From the NCBI RefSeq assembly GCF_003344925.1, contig NZ_CP031188.1, forward strand, positions 1,838,501 through 1,902,500: a stretch of 64,000 nucleotides of DNA, read 5' to 3'. Numbering within the stretch: the stretch's first letter is position 1; each line of letters starts with the position of its first letter. Under the pieces are notes generated by a model. It searched no databases. It was not told the DNA's origin and saw only the letters and a list, made by a program, of their open reading frames with translations. Source of the DNA: Flavobacterium arcticum (GTDB lineage: Bacteria; Bacteroidota; Bacteroidia; Flavobacteriales; Flavobacteriaceae). The position numbers and the translations under genes were made by a program. This document shows positions 53,534-64,000 of the stretch, in pieces.

Positions 53534-53739
53534 GCAGCAATTTGTGCTTCGCTTTGTTTTATTTCGGCAACAATAGCTTTTATAGTTTCAATTTTCTCTG
53601 TAACATAATCTATCAAGTTTTCAATTTGATCTTTCACATAGGTAAGAAAGTTAATTATATCTTCAATAAATTCTTTTATCTTACCTGCATACTGCATTAT
53701 ATAATCTATAAAGTTTTCAATTTTTTCGGCTATATCCAT
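53530..53739 (-). CDS. Small amphipathic helical protein, uncharacterised
   Basis: A 69-residue product built almost entirely of amphipathic helix: IENFIDYIMQYAGKIKEFIE then IINFLTYVKDQIENLIDYV, with IENFIDYI/IENLIDYV repeating. Pattern of Ile/Leu/Phe at heptad-like spacing suggests a coiled coil or membrane-surface helix bundle. No signal peptide and no known family. The plus strand in the same place has a hydrophobic frame, which I judge a shadow. Converges on the small membrane gene. Confidence 0.6.
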   Translation of the reverse strand: MDIAEKIENFIDYIMQYAGKIKEFIEDIINFLTYVKDQIENLIDYVTEKIETIKAIVAEIKQSEAQIAA

Positions 53740-53839
53740 AGTAGGTTGTTTTTGTAGATTAATATGTACTGAAATTACAAAAATGCTATCATATTAAATA
53801 ACACTTTGTAATAATATTAAGAAATAAAGTTTCTCCTCT

Positions 53840-55123
53840 TTAATAAATAAGGTACTTTTCTCTCACCTGTTTAAATTGATCGAGTCCAGTCTCCCAGCTT
53901 TTTCTAATTTCCTGTTCGGTCTTCCCGCTTTCTATTTGTAGTTGCAGTTGTTTAGTGCCCGCTAGTTTAGTGAAGAAGTTGTTGAAAAATTTAGATTTGT
54001 CTTGTGTATTGTTATAAGCATTGATAAGCCATTTCAGTTCTAATCTATTTATTCTTTCAACTTTAGTTAAGTTTTCGCCATAACACGTTTTACCATTATA
54101 CGTCGGATCTTTAGCACCCTCGTTGGGCATTGGCATAAAACTGAAGTCTGTTCTTGGTAGGTATGGCGATCCATATATTTGGAACTGTTTATTAGTACCG
54201 CGTCCTACACTCACATTCGTGCCTTCAAAAAAGCAAAGGCTAGGGTATAAGTTTATAGATTGGCTATTAGGTAAGTTAGGCGATGGCTTTACAGGCAAGT
54301 CATAATCCATATCTCTTTTATAATTTGTACAAGGTATAACTGTAAGTTGACACCTTACATTATTTTTAAGCCACTCCTCTCCATTTATCATTCGGGCATA
54401 TTCGCCTATAGTCATACCATGCAATACAGGTATAGGATGCATACCCACAAAACTCTCATGTTCTTTCTCTAATATAGGGCCATCAACAATACCGCCATTG
54501 GGGTTAGGTCTATCTAGTACTATTAACGGAATATTATTTTCGGCACAGGCTTCCATCACATAATGTAAAGAAGATATATAGGTGTAAAAACGTGCGCCCA
54601 CATCCTGTAAGTCAAAAACCATAATATCAATACCTTCTAGTTGTTCAGGCTTCGGTTTTTTATTATTACCGTAAAGCGAAATTATTGGCAGTCCGGTTTT
54701 AGTGTCTTTACCATCCTTAATCAGTTCTCCCGCATCGGCAGTTCCGCGAAAGCCATGCTCTGGGGCAAAGATTTTCGCTACATTTTCATTACCTTTCAAA
54801 AAGAAATCTACAATGCTTATCGTGTCTGTTGCATATGCAGGCTCATCTTCTCCTTCTTCATTCGTGGAAGTATATCTAAAAGTAAAAGGTATAATTCCGG
54901 TTTGGTTAGTAACCACGCCTATTTTTTTGCCTTCTAGTAAAGATCCGTATGCCTCATAGTTTTCAGCTCCTGTTTTTATAGGCTCATTTTCTTTTATAAG
55001 AACTATATTGTCCTTCTTTTGGCTATTGACTTCTGGCTTTTGGCTTTTAGCAGAATTTCCACAGGCAGCCAACAACAGTATTGAGAATAAAAATGTATTT
55101 TTGAAAAACGAATAAGATACCAT
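53840..55123 (-). CDS. DUF1343 lipoprotein, NamZ-like exo-beta-N-acetylmuramidase candidate
   Basis: 427 residues with a lipoprotein signal (lipobox LAAC, Cys about 21). The body is the DUF1343 fold of Bacillus YbbC/NamZ, an exo-acting muramidase that removes terminal MurNAc during peptidoglycan recycling. Segments EGKKIGVVTNQTG, FAPEHGFRG, VFDLQDVGARFYTYISSLHY and LDRPNPNGG are family hallmarks. Activity is inferred from the family. The start ATG lies only 7 bases from the divergent permease start. Confidence 0.85.
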   Translation of the reverse strand: MVSYSFFKNTFLFSILLLAACGNSAKSQKPEVNSQKKDNIVLIKENEPIKTGAENYEAYGSLLEGKKIGVVTNQTGIIPFTFRYTSTNEEGEDEPAYATDTISIVDFFLKGNENVAKIFAPEHGFRGTADAGELIKDGKDTKTGLPIISLYGNNKKPKPEQLEGIDIMVFDLQDVGARFYTYISSLHYVMEACAENNIPLIVLDRPNPNGGIVDGPILEKEHESFVGMHPIPVLHGMTIGEYARMINGEEWLKNNVRCQLTVIPCTNYKRDMDYDLPVKPSPNLPNSQSINLYPSLCFFEGTNVSVGRGTNKQFQIYGSPYLPRTDFSFMPMPNEGAKDPTYNGKTCYGENLTKVERINRLELKWLINAYNNTQDKSKFFNNFFTKLAGTKQLQLQIESGKTEQEIRKSWETGLDQFKQVREKYLIY

Positions 55124-55130
55124 ATATCAG

Positions 55131-56366
55131 TTGAATTTAGAATATTTCATAGCCCGTAGGTTGATTACTGCTAAGAACCATAAAAGTAGTATATCTGCCC
55201 CAATTATAAAAATAGCTGTAATAGCCATAGCCATTGGTGTTATCATGATGATAGTGGCAGTCGCAACAAGTGTTGGGCTGCAAGATAAAATACGCGAAAA
55301 GGTATCAGCTTTTAACGGTCATATTATTATATCGAACTATGATGATAATATTTCTGAGGTTAGTGTCACACCAATTCCTATACAACAAGATTTTTACCCC
55401 GAGTTTAAATCAGTACAAGGTATAAGTCATATACAAGCAGTAGCGTCTAAAGCAGGTATTATTCGTACCGAAGAATCTGTAGAGGGTGTAATTTTTAAAG
55501 GTGTAGGTAAAGACTATAAATGGGATAATTTAGAAGAGTATATTGTATCGGGTAGAATACCGAACCTAAACGATAACCTAAATAACGAAGTAATACTCTC
55601 GAAATACCTTGCCGATAGATTAAAGTTTAAAGTAGGGGATAAATTCAACACCTTTTTTATGAAAGAAGATGCTAATAGTATTCCAAATATGAGGGTATTT
55701 AAACTAGTGGGTATTTTCAATTCGGGCTTTCAAGAATTTGATGCGACCTATGTAATAGGAGATATTCGCCATGTACAACGCATTAATAAATGGAGAAACG
55801 GCGAAGTAGGATCTTTTGAAGTATTTATAGATGATTTTGACCAGCTACAACAAAAAGGTGACGAAGTTTATAATGCTATATCATCTACATTAGATAGTCG
55901 TACTATAGAAGATAAATACTATAATATTTTTGAATGGCTCAAGTTATTTGATTTTAATGTAGTACTCATTATAGTAATAATGGTAGTAGTAGGTACTATT
56001 AATATGGTGGTTGCACTGTTAGTATTAATATTAGAGCGTACTCAAATGATAGGAATGTTAAAGTCATTAGGAGCAAACAACTGGAGTATGCGTAAAATTT
56101 TTCTATACAATGCAGCTTACCTTATAATAAAAGGATTATTATGGGGTAATATAATAAGTATTGGGTTACTACTTATTCAAAAATATTTTGAAGTAATAAA
56201 ACTCCCTCCCGAAAATTATTATGTAACCGTAGCACCTGTAAGTATAAACATACCTGCCATACTGCTTATAAATGCAGGAACAATAGCTGTGTGTTTATCT
56301 TTATTACTTATACCATCATATATTATTACTAAAATTACACCCGTAAAAGCATTACGTTTCGATTAA
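55131..56366 (+). CDS. ABC transporter permease of the LolC/LolE (FtsX-like) type
   Basis: 411-residue inner-membrane permease. One N-terminal helix (about 24-48), a large periplasmic domain (about 50-275), then three helices (about 280-305, 325-355, 380-402) give the MacB/LolCE topology. LolC/E proteins pass lipoproteins to the outer membrane; in Bacteroidota many paralogues exist with unclear cargo. No ATPase gene is adjacent. The start is TTG 55131, which fits homologues (NLEYFIARRLI); no ATG is available upstream in frame before the divergent gene. Confidence 0.85.
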   Translation: MNLEYFIARRLITAKNHKSSISAPIIKIAVIAIAIGVIMMIVAVATSVGLQDKIREKVSAFNGHIIISNYDDNISEVSVTPIPIQQDFYPEFKSVQGISHIQAVASKAGIIRTEESVEGVIFKGVGKDYKWDNLEEYIVSGRIPNLNDNLNNEVILSKYLADRLKFKVGDKFNTFFMKEDANSIPNMRVFKLVGIFNSGFQEFDATYVIGDIRHVQRINKWRNGEVGSFEVFIDDFDQLQQKGDEVYNAISSTLDSRTIEDKYYNIFEWLKLFDFNVVLIIVIMVVVGTINMVVALLVLILERTQMIGMLKSLGANNWSMRKIFLYNAAYLIIKGLLWGNIISIGLLLIQKYFEVIKLPPENYYVTVAPVSINIPAILLINAGTIAVCLSLLLIPSYIITKITPVKALRFD

Positions 56367-56370
56367 TTGG

Positions 56371-56817
56371 TTATTCAAAAACTATAGGCTTACTACTTTT
56401 TCTTATTTTAATGATGTGATATGGATGTGCTACATCTTGAGTAATACCTATATTTAAGTTATCGACACTTATAACAATGTTATTATCATTTTCTGTTACC
56501 GATGTTATATCTATAGATGTAGTACTATTTTTAATATCAAATACGGCAATAACCATATAAGCTTCAAAATCTATAGTTGTTTCCGTAAAATCATCAATAA
56601 CATTTTCATTTATAGATTGCATAGATGCTATCAAGGCTTGCCATTCGGTATTGGTAGCAATTACCATATTCTCTTGACCAAAAACGGTGTTATAATTTAA
56701 AATGCCTTTTACTATAAGTATAGGTTCGTTAGTGTTTGCTGTAATAGTATTGTTGGTGTCGTTACTACAACTTAATAATACTATCATCATACAGAAAAAT
56801 AAAGTGTGTTTTTTCAT
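56371..56817 (-). CDS. PrcB-like domain lipoprotein
   Basis: 148-residue lipoprotein; lipobox LLSC at Cys17. The mature part has the pattern of the PrcB C-terminal domain: FEAYMVIAVFDIKNSTTSID, then VDNLNIGITQDVAHPYHIIK and the end RKSSKPIVFE. PrcB in Treponema is a protease-complex subunit; the role of free domains is unknown. It converges on the permease gene with a 4-base gap and lies beside a secreted subtilase gene on the same strand, which may be chance. Confidence 0.7.
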   Translation of the reverse strand: MKKHTLFFCMMIVLLSCSNDTNNTITANTNEPILIVKGILNYNTVFGQENMVIATNTEWQALIASMQSINENVIDDFTETTIDFEAYMVIAVFDIKNSTTSIDITSVTENDNNIVISVDNLNIGITQDVAHPYHIIKIRKSSKPIVFE

Positions 56818-56835
56818 AATGTACTTTTTAAATTA

Positions 56836-56865
56836 ATAAAGCCCGCACTATTGTACGGGCTTTAT
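56836..56865 (-). terminator. Terminator after the subtilase gene
   Basis: Arms ATAAAGCCCG and CGGGCTTTAT with a small internal mismatch, loop TATT. It lies 15 bases after the subtilase stop (minus strand) and precedes the PrcB-like gene. Confidence 0.8.
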
Positions 56866-56879
56866 ATAAAAGGTTAGTA

Positions 56880-59699
56880 TTATTCTTTAAGTAAATTTTT
56901 ACTATCTACTGCTTCGCCATTAACCATTAGTACTACAGTATAGTATCCATTAGGATAATCCGAAACATTAATTTGAATGTCACTACTATCAATATCAAGT
57001 TCATAATAGTTTGTGTCTGCATCAGTACCATATACACTATAAACAGCTAAGTAAGCCTCATTAGCGTCATATAAATGATATTTTATTACTAGTTCGTCAG
57101 AAGCAGGGTTAGGTCCCATAGCTGTAATATAGCTAGAGTCTTCTGGGTTAGTGTCTGCATCATTAGGAGCCCTGTTAATAAAATAGGTTTCTCCACCTAT
57201 AATTTGTTCTGTTTCAGCATCACGTTGTATTAAGTGGAATGTATGTGTTAATTCTTCAACCTGTTGTTCTTTCGGGAAATTAAACCTTAAGTCCAAAATA
57301 CCTGTCTGTTCGGGTTGTAGCTCTACATACAGTCGGGCAAAGTTACCCGTTACCATTACATTTCCATTTTCAAGAGGTTCAATCATCTGAGCCTCTTGTC
57401 CTCCAGCTTGCCATGCTTCATAGAGAACTTCGTTCATGCGTACTGTAATTTCTGCAAGTTCATGCACAGGAGTACCATCTTCTTCAAGGGTAGCAAACTC
57501 TAAGAAAAATCCATGAGGCTCATCATGTATGTTCTCTACAGCAACTACGCCACCAACAGGACCTACGACAGAGTTAATAGGAGTATCTACTACGGTAGTA
57601 TTTCTCCATGCAATGTTATTATTGTTTTTAACATTAGCATATAAGTCTGTAGTTTCAGTAAAAGTCATAGGATCAGCAGGTGTAACCATTCTAGCTAATA
57701 AACAAAAATGCCATTGGTCACCTGGTGTAATACTAGCATAATCAGCAGGGTTAGGTACTACCCAGGCAAAAGAAACTACTGCTTCTTGCCCTGGTAGTAG
57801 TATTGGTATAGTAGCTGTACCTATAATATTACCTTTAAGTTGTCCTCCGCCAAATGTAGAACCGTTCCAATGTGCAGGCCATTGTAAAGATGTTCCCGCT
57901 TTAGACCAGTATAGTTTTAGTTGCTCGAAACCTGATGTAGCCTCACATCCTCTGTTTCTTACTTTAACATATACAGTGTTAGGATTTCCTACAGCACTAT
58001 AATCAGGGTTTTGGTGTGTTGTGCCACCATCATTAAATACACGTACCCAAATATCCTGACTATTCCACATAATAGGACTAATGTTATTAGGCTCATCTCC
58101 TACATCTGCAGTAGTGTCCTGCATCCATAAATCTACTCCTCCAGCATTTTGCGCAGCAACTACTGCAGCATGCGCATCAATAAGACCATAACCCATTTGG
58201 TTATTCCAAGTACCATTAGGTCTGCCTGCCGTAGTATTATAAGAATATCCACCTACTTTTTGTGAGGTGCTTTCTAGTATATCTCTAACTTCTGCACCTG
58301 TTAAACATGAGTTTACAGATAAAATTAAAGCAATAGTACCTGTAACATGTGGTGCAGCCATCGATGTTCCATTCATACTACCAGTATTATTATAAGGAGT
58401 TGTAGATAATATGCCACTACCAGGAGCTACTACATCTAGTCCAGAACCATATCCCGAAAAACTAGAACGACTACCTGTTGATGTAATAGAACCTACGGTT
58501 ACAATATCAGGATGAAAAGTACCAGGATAATCCATCACTGCACCAGAAGTACCATAATTACCTGCAGCAAAAACTACCAGTGTACCATTACCACCCCTAC
58601 CTAACGACATAGCATTTGTAATAGCGTTTTCTAAAGCAGCACTTTGTAGCTGACTATAATATGCACCACCTTGATCTCCCCAAGAATTGTTTATAACATC
58701 GGCACCGTTTTGCCAAGCCCAGTTTATACCGCTCGCAAGCTCTGCCGATATATTAGGTGTTAAACTAAGTGTATGGCTAACGCTCATTAATTTAGATTGT
58801 GGCGCAACACCAACAACTTGCAGGTTATTATCTTTTACTGCTGCCACTGTACCGCCCACATGTGTTCCGTGACTTGCCCCAGCAAATACACTAGGTGAAC
58901 TGCCAGAGTTGCAATCAAAACTAGAAGAATGAATATTGGCAGCCAAATCGTTATGTGTTTTATGAATCCCTTGATCTAATATTGCCACATTTATACCACT
59001 ACCTTCAGTAATAGTCCAGGCTTGGCAGGCATTAATGTCAATACTTGGGTTGCTACTATTATTAAGTCCCCATAAACTACCAAAGTTAGTATCATTAGTA
59101 CAAGAAGTTCTAAAGTCAAACATAAATGCAGGATCTATCTCGGCAAAGCTTCTCGTTTCATAAAAACTATTAGCAGCAGTTACAGAAAACATATTGTTAT
59201 CCGTATCAACTTTAAGTATATACCATAACGGCATATTAGGAATTTGATTTACAATAGTTGCATCATGTGCAATAGCCGTTTTTTTAAGAGTAGCATAATC
59301 GGCTTCACTATTAAGTTTAATATAAAAATAATTAGAAGTACCAATAGGTTCAGCATTCTCTCTTTTAAAGAAAGGAGCAACGTGTCTAACACCTTCAATA
59401 GCGCGCAAAGCATTTACTTTATCATAGTATTCAGCCTCACTAAGTGTCGAGCCAAGTTTAAGCTTAGCAAATTGTTGTCTGTTTTTCGAAGAGTTGTCGA
59501 TAACAAACTCAATATCACTAAAACCTAGTTCCTGTATTAGTTTTGTATCAAAGTCTATATTGGTAAAAACATTAATATAAGTCTTGTCAAGTGTCAACGG
59601 AATCTTCTCGCCATGATAATAATAAAAAGAATCATTTTGGGCTACAGTAATTGATGTTCCTAAAAATAATAATAGGAACGCGAATAATAATTTTTTCAT
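56880..59699 (-). CDS. Secreted subtilisin-like (S8) serine protease with probable T9SS signal
   Basis: 939 residues. Signal peptide about 1-20 (ending TVAQ), a propeptide-like region to about 205, then a subtilase catalytic domain (about 225-520) with the triad D242 (AILDQGI), H277 (HGTHVGG) and S446 (NGTSMAAP); oxyanion Asn is N381 in FAAGNYG. C-terminal beta domains follow and the last ~80 residues (MGPNPASDELVIKYHL ... SDYPNGYYTVVL) have the form of a T9SS type A domain. A secreted protease for protein feeding is the natural reading. Confidence 0.9.
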   Translation of the reverse strand: MKKLLFAFLLLFLGTSITVAQNDSFYYYHGEKIPLTLDKTYINVFTNIDFDTKLIQELGFSDIEFVIDNSSKNRQQFAKLKLGSTLSEAEYYDKVNALRAIEGVRHVAPFFKRENAEPIGTSNYFYIKLNSEADYATLKKTAIAHDATIVNQIPNMPLWYILKVDTDNNMFSVTAANSFYETRSFAEIDPAFMFDFRTSCTNDTNFGSLWGLNNSSNPSIDINACQAWTITEGSGINVAILDQGIHKTHNDLAANIHSSSFDCNSGSSPSVFAGASHGTHVGGTVAAVKDNNLQVVGVAPQSKLMSVSHTLSLTPNISAELASGINWAWQNGADVINNSWGDQGGAYYSQLQSAALENAITNAMSLGRGGNGTLVVFAAGNYGTSGAVMDYPGTFHPDIVTVGSITSTGSRSSFSGYGSGLDVVAPGSGILSTTPYNNTGSMNGTSMAAPHVTGTIALILSVNSCLTGAEVRDILESTSQKVGGYSYNTTAGRPNGTWNNQMGYGLIDAHAAVVAAQNAGGVDLWMQDTTADVGDEPNNISPIMWNSQDIWVRVFNDGGTTHQNPDYSAVGNPNTVYVKVRNRGCEATSGFEQLKLYWSKAGTSLQWPAHWNGSTFGGGQLKGNIIGTATIPILLPGQEAVVSFAWVVPNPADYASITPGDQWHFCLLARMVTPADPMTFTETTDLYANVKNNNNIAWRNTTVVDTPINSVVGPVGGVVAVENIHDEPHGFFLEFATLEEDGTPVHELAEITVRMNEVLYEAWQAGGQEAQMIEPLENGNVMVTGNFARLYVELQPEQTGILDLRFNFPKEQQVEELTHTFHLIQRDAETEQIIGGETYFINRAPNDADTNPEDSSYITAMGPNPASDELVIKYHLYDANEAYLAVYSVYGTDADTNYYELDIDSSDIQINVSDYPNGYYTVVLMVNGEAVDSKNLLKE

Positions 59700-60154
59700 T
59701 TGGATAAAATTTAGATTAATAATTTTTCAATGGATGTAAAAAATAAGTAGCTCATGGCGGATGAGCACATTTTAATCTAAAACTAGAATGAATCGTTAGT
59801 ATTACACATTTATATTGTTTCATAATAATATGATTTAATATGTGTACGATATTTTTTAGGAGGTAAATAAGCTAACTTGCTTAAAAAGCATTAGTTAGCG
59901 ATTGCTAAGATAATAAATTATATTAATAATTCAATACATATGATAAATATTAAAGAATATCATTTAATTAATATTAATATTTTAGACATAATACATACTG
60001 AGATTTAAAGAGTTTCAAGTGGTCTCAAAAGGGGAGTTTACATAGTAAAGTGTATTTATTGCTAGGTTATCTAAACTTTAAAAACATTACCATTGCGCAA
60101 AGTAAAGGTTACCAGAGTATTACCAAAAACTTTCAAAAAAGGCAAAAAAAAAGC
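59700..60154. other. Intergenic region between subtilase and rRNA operon
   Basis: About 455 AT-rich bases. It holds an inverted repeat (TTTAGATTAA at 59710, TTAATCTAAA at 59772) with an inner hairpin GCTCAT/ATGAGC at 59750-59766, in the subtilase 5' untranslated region. No gene; the 69-codon frame at 60050-60259 overlaps rrn promoter P1. Confidence 0.45.
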
Positions 60155-60184
60155 TTGCAAGAGAAAATAAAGTTCTTACATTTG
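60155..60184 (+). promoter_or_regulatory. rrn promoter P1
   Basis: -33 TTGCAA at 60155 and -7 TACATTTG at 60177-60184, 22 bases between element starts. Fits the Bacteroidota sigma-A consensus. Confidence 0.75.
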
Positions 60185-60203
60185 CACCCGCATTCAAGGC
60201 GAA

Positions 60204-60220
60204 GTTCATACGACATATTG
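60204..60220 (+). promoter_or_regulatory. boxA-like leader motif, copy 1
   Basis: GTTCATACGACATATTG, related to copies before 16S and 23S but with one extra base; lies about 15-20 bases after the expected P1 start. Confidence 0.5.
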
Positions 60221-60311
60221 ACAACGGCAACCCTTAAAAACATTAGGTTCTTACTATAAGTAAGCGTTTAAAAAAATAAAAAGGCAGCCCTTAAAAAAAA
60301 GCAAAAAAAGA

Positions 60312-60344
60312 TTTGCAAGATAAAGGAAAAAGATAGTATCTTTG
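60312..60344 (+). promoter_or_regulatory. rrn promoter P2
   Basis: -33 TTTGCAA at 60312 and -7 TATCTTTG at 60337-60344. Second of three tandem elements. Confidence 0.75.
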
Positions 60345-60437
60345 CCCACCCAAACCGAGAGGAATGGTGATCATTGCAAAACTGAAAAACACTTAAAAAG
60401 GGCAGCGAAAAAAAAGTAAATTTTTTTTCAGAAAAGC

Positions 60438-60467
60438 TTGCCAGTTAAAAAAGAAGTTGTACTTTTG
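60438..60467 (+). promoter_or_regulatory. rrn promoter P3
   Basis: -33 TTGCCA at 60438 and -7 TACTTTTG at 60460-60467, spacing as in P1. Closest promoter to 16S. Confidence 0.75.
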
Positions 60468-60529
60468 CACTCGCTTTAACAAACAACGCCGCAAGGCACA
60501 ATAGTTAAGCGATACGAATAAGAAGACAC

Positions 60530-60545
60530 GTTCATAGACATATTG
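60530..60545 (+). promoter_or_regulatory. boxA-like leader motif before 16S, copy 2
   Basis: GTTCATAGACATATTG; one base differs from the copy before 23S. Its first half resembles the E. coli rrn boxA GCTCTTTAACA, the NusB/S10 antitermination site. Confidence 0.6.
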
Positions 60546-60631
60546 AATTGACAGCATAAGAGAGAGTAAGAAAACTTGATTTTATCGAAAAAAAACACCT
60601 GAGATACAGATCGTAAAAATATTTAAAATAT

Positions 60632-62151
<1,520 letters not shown>

Positions 62152-62332
62152 AGAGACACGATCCTCAGATGTTAAAAAACGAGAAAAGTAAGACAACTTA
62201 CTCTCGCTGTTAGTTCAAATATAAAATAAAGAAGAAGAGAGCTGAAAAAGTACAAAGAATTAAGTACCAAGTAATAAGATAGCGGATGCACTGCATCTTA
62301 ATACCTAACCACTAATACTTAAAACTTTAAAA

Positions 62333-62406
62333 AGTCTCGTAGCTCAGCTGGTTAGAGTACAACACTGATAATGTTGGGGTCGGCAGTTCGAGTCTGCCCG
62401 GGACTA
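62333..62406 (+). tRNA. tRNA-Ile (anticodon GAU)
   Basis: Complete 74-base cloverleaf in the 16S-23S spacer. Acceptor AGTCTCG with CGGGACT; anticodon loop CTGATAA between CAACA and TGTTG, anticodon GAT. CCA not encoded. Confidence 0.96.
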
Positions 62407-62540
62407 CTAATTACGCCATATGGCATAAAAAAAGCTCTTCAATTCAAAAGAAAAGGAAATTTTAGAAGTTGAGTGATTACACGTAAAGTGAGCACGTTAT
62501 CATATGCTGCAAACTGCTACTGGTAACAAGCAACAAACAC

Positions 62541-62614
62541 GGGGGATTAGCTCAGCTGGCTAGAGCGCCTGCCTTGCACGCAGGAGGTCATCGGTTCGAC
62601 TCCGATATTCTCCA
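62541..62614 (+). tRNA. tRNA-Ala (anticodon UGC)
   Basis: Complete 74-base cloverleaf in the 16S-23S spacer. Anticodon stem CCTGC/GCAGG, loop CTTGCAC, anticodon TGC. Acceptor GGGGGAT with ATTCTCC, including G-U pairs. CCA not encoded. Confidence 0.96.
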
Positions 62615-62662
62615 CAACAGCTAAAGTTGCTGATAATAATTATCAGTAGCAATACGCTACAA

Positions 62663-62678
62663 GTTCATTGACATATTG
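62663..62678 (+). promoter_or_regulatory. boxA-like motif before 23S, copy 3
   Basis: GTTCATTGACATATTG, one base different from the copy before 16S, located about 70 bases before 23S. Position before each large rRNA matches known boxA placement. Confidence 0.6.
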
Positions 62679-62747
62679 CGATAAAAAACAAAGTAGAAAA
62701 ATATAGAAAGCATAAAGGTGCTGTATATATTTATACAGTACAAAAGT

Positions 62748-64000
<1,253 letters not shown>

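Noticed and set aside
53542..53757. 71-codon plus-strand frame
   Set aside because: Antisense to the amphipathic 69-aa gene; low-complexity Phe/Ile/Tyr composition typical of a shadow.
60050..60259. 69-codon frame before the rRNA operon
   Set aside because: Overlaps promoter P1 and the first boxA-like motif; no protein-like features.

Overview
The window is chromosomal DNA from a low-GC member of the Bacteroidota, most probably Flavobacteriaceae and close to Flavobacterium. The evidence is the gliding-motility pair gldB/gldC, proteins with type IX secretion (T9SS) C-terminal domains, an ExbB-ExbD-ExbD-TonB set with the Bacteroidota-type TonB N-terminus, a FtsZ with a long tail, a kynurenine 3-monooxygenase, and promoters of the Bacteroidota form TAnnTTTG. 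No plasmid, phage, insertion sequence or CRISPR array is visible.

Layout. 1-10000 is mixed housekeeping: the 3' end of a GH53 galactanase, a CDF metal exporter, an NAD(P)-binding DUF2867 protein, dnaG with a degenerate zinc finger, an orphan NarL-type regulator, nadE, gldB-gldC, a GNAT acetyltransferase, engB and an alpha/beta hydrolase. 10333-26160 is a complete division and cell-wall (dcw) cluster, all on the plus strand: mraZ, rsmH, ftsL, a PASTA-bearing transpeptidase, murE, mraY, murD, ftsW, murG, murC, ftsQ, ftsA and ftsZ. It is headed by a 10-bp periodic MraZ operator and closed by a terminator after ftsZ. murF and ddl are absent. yqeY and a tRNA-Arg follow.

27305-41425 is the accessory region. 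A T9SS-sorted surface protein is followed 14 bp later by a 3500-residue SpvB/FG-GAP/RHS protein of the Tc-toxin/polymorphic-toxin type with an unrecognised C-terminal tail. A small overlapping ORF is a likely immunity gene. After it lie a truncated regulator remnant and a displaced second copy of the RHS core, the usual debris of toxin-tip exchange. This is the most likely place for an undescribed system: a candidate toxin/immunity pair with its own secretion partner.

41497-59699 returns to core genes: a PAP2 phosphatase, a 51-aa membrane peptide gene, kmo, a cupin, the exbB-exbD-exbD-tonB-PstS-TPR energy-transduction cluster, queE, a DUF2059 protein, a methyltransferase, a YkgJ-type cysteine-cluster protein, two small proteins, a DUF1343 (NamZ-like) lipoprotein, a LolC/E-type permease, a PrcB-like lipoprotein and a secreted subtilase with a probable T9SS signal.

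60155-64000 is the start of an rRNA operon: three tandem promoters, boxA-like leader motifs, 16S, tRNA-Ile, tRNA-Ala and the 5' part of 23S, which runs off the window. Gliding, T9SS cargo, TonB energisation and cell-envelope synthesis recur across the window and fit a surface-active, polymer-degrading environmental flavobacterium.
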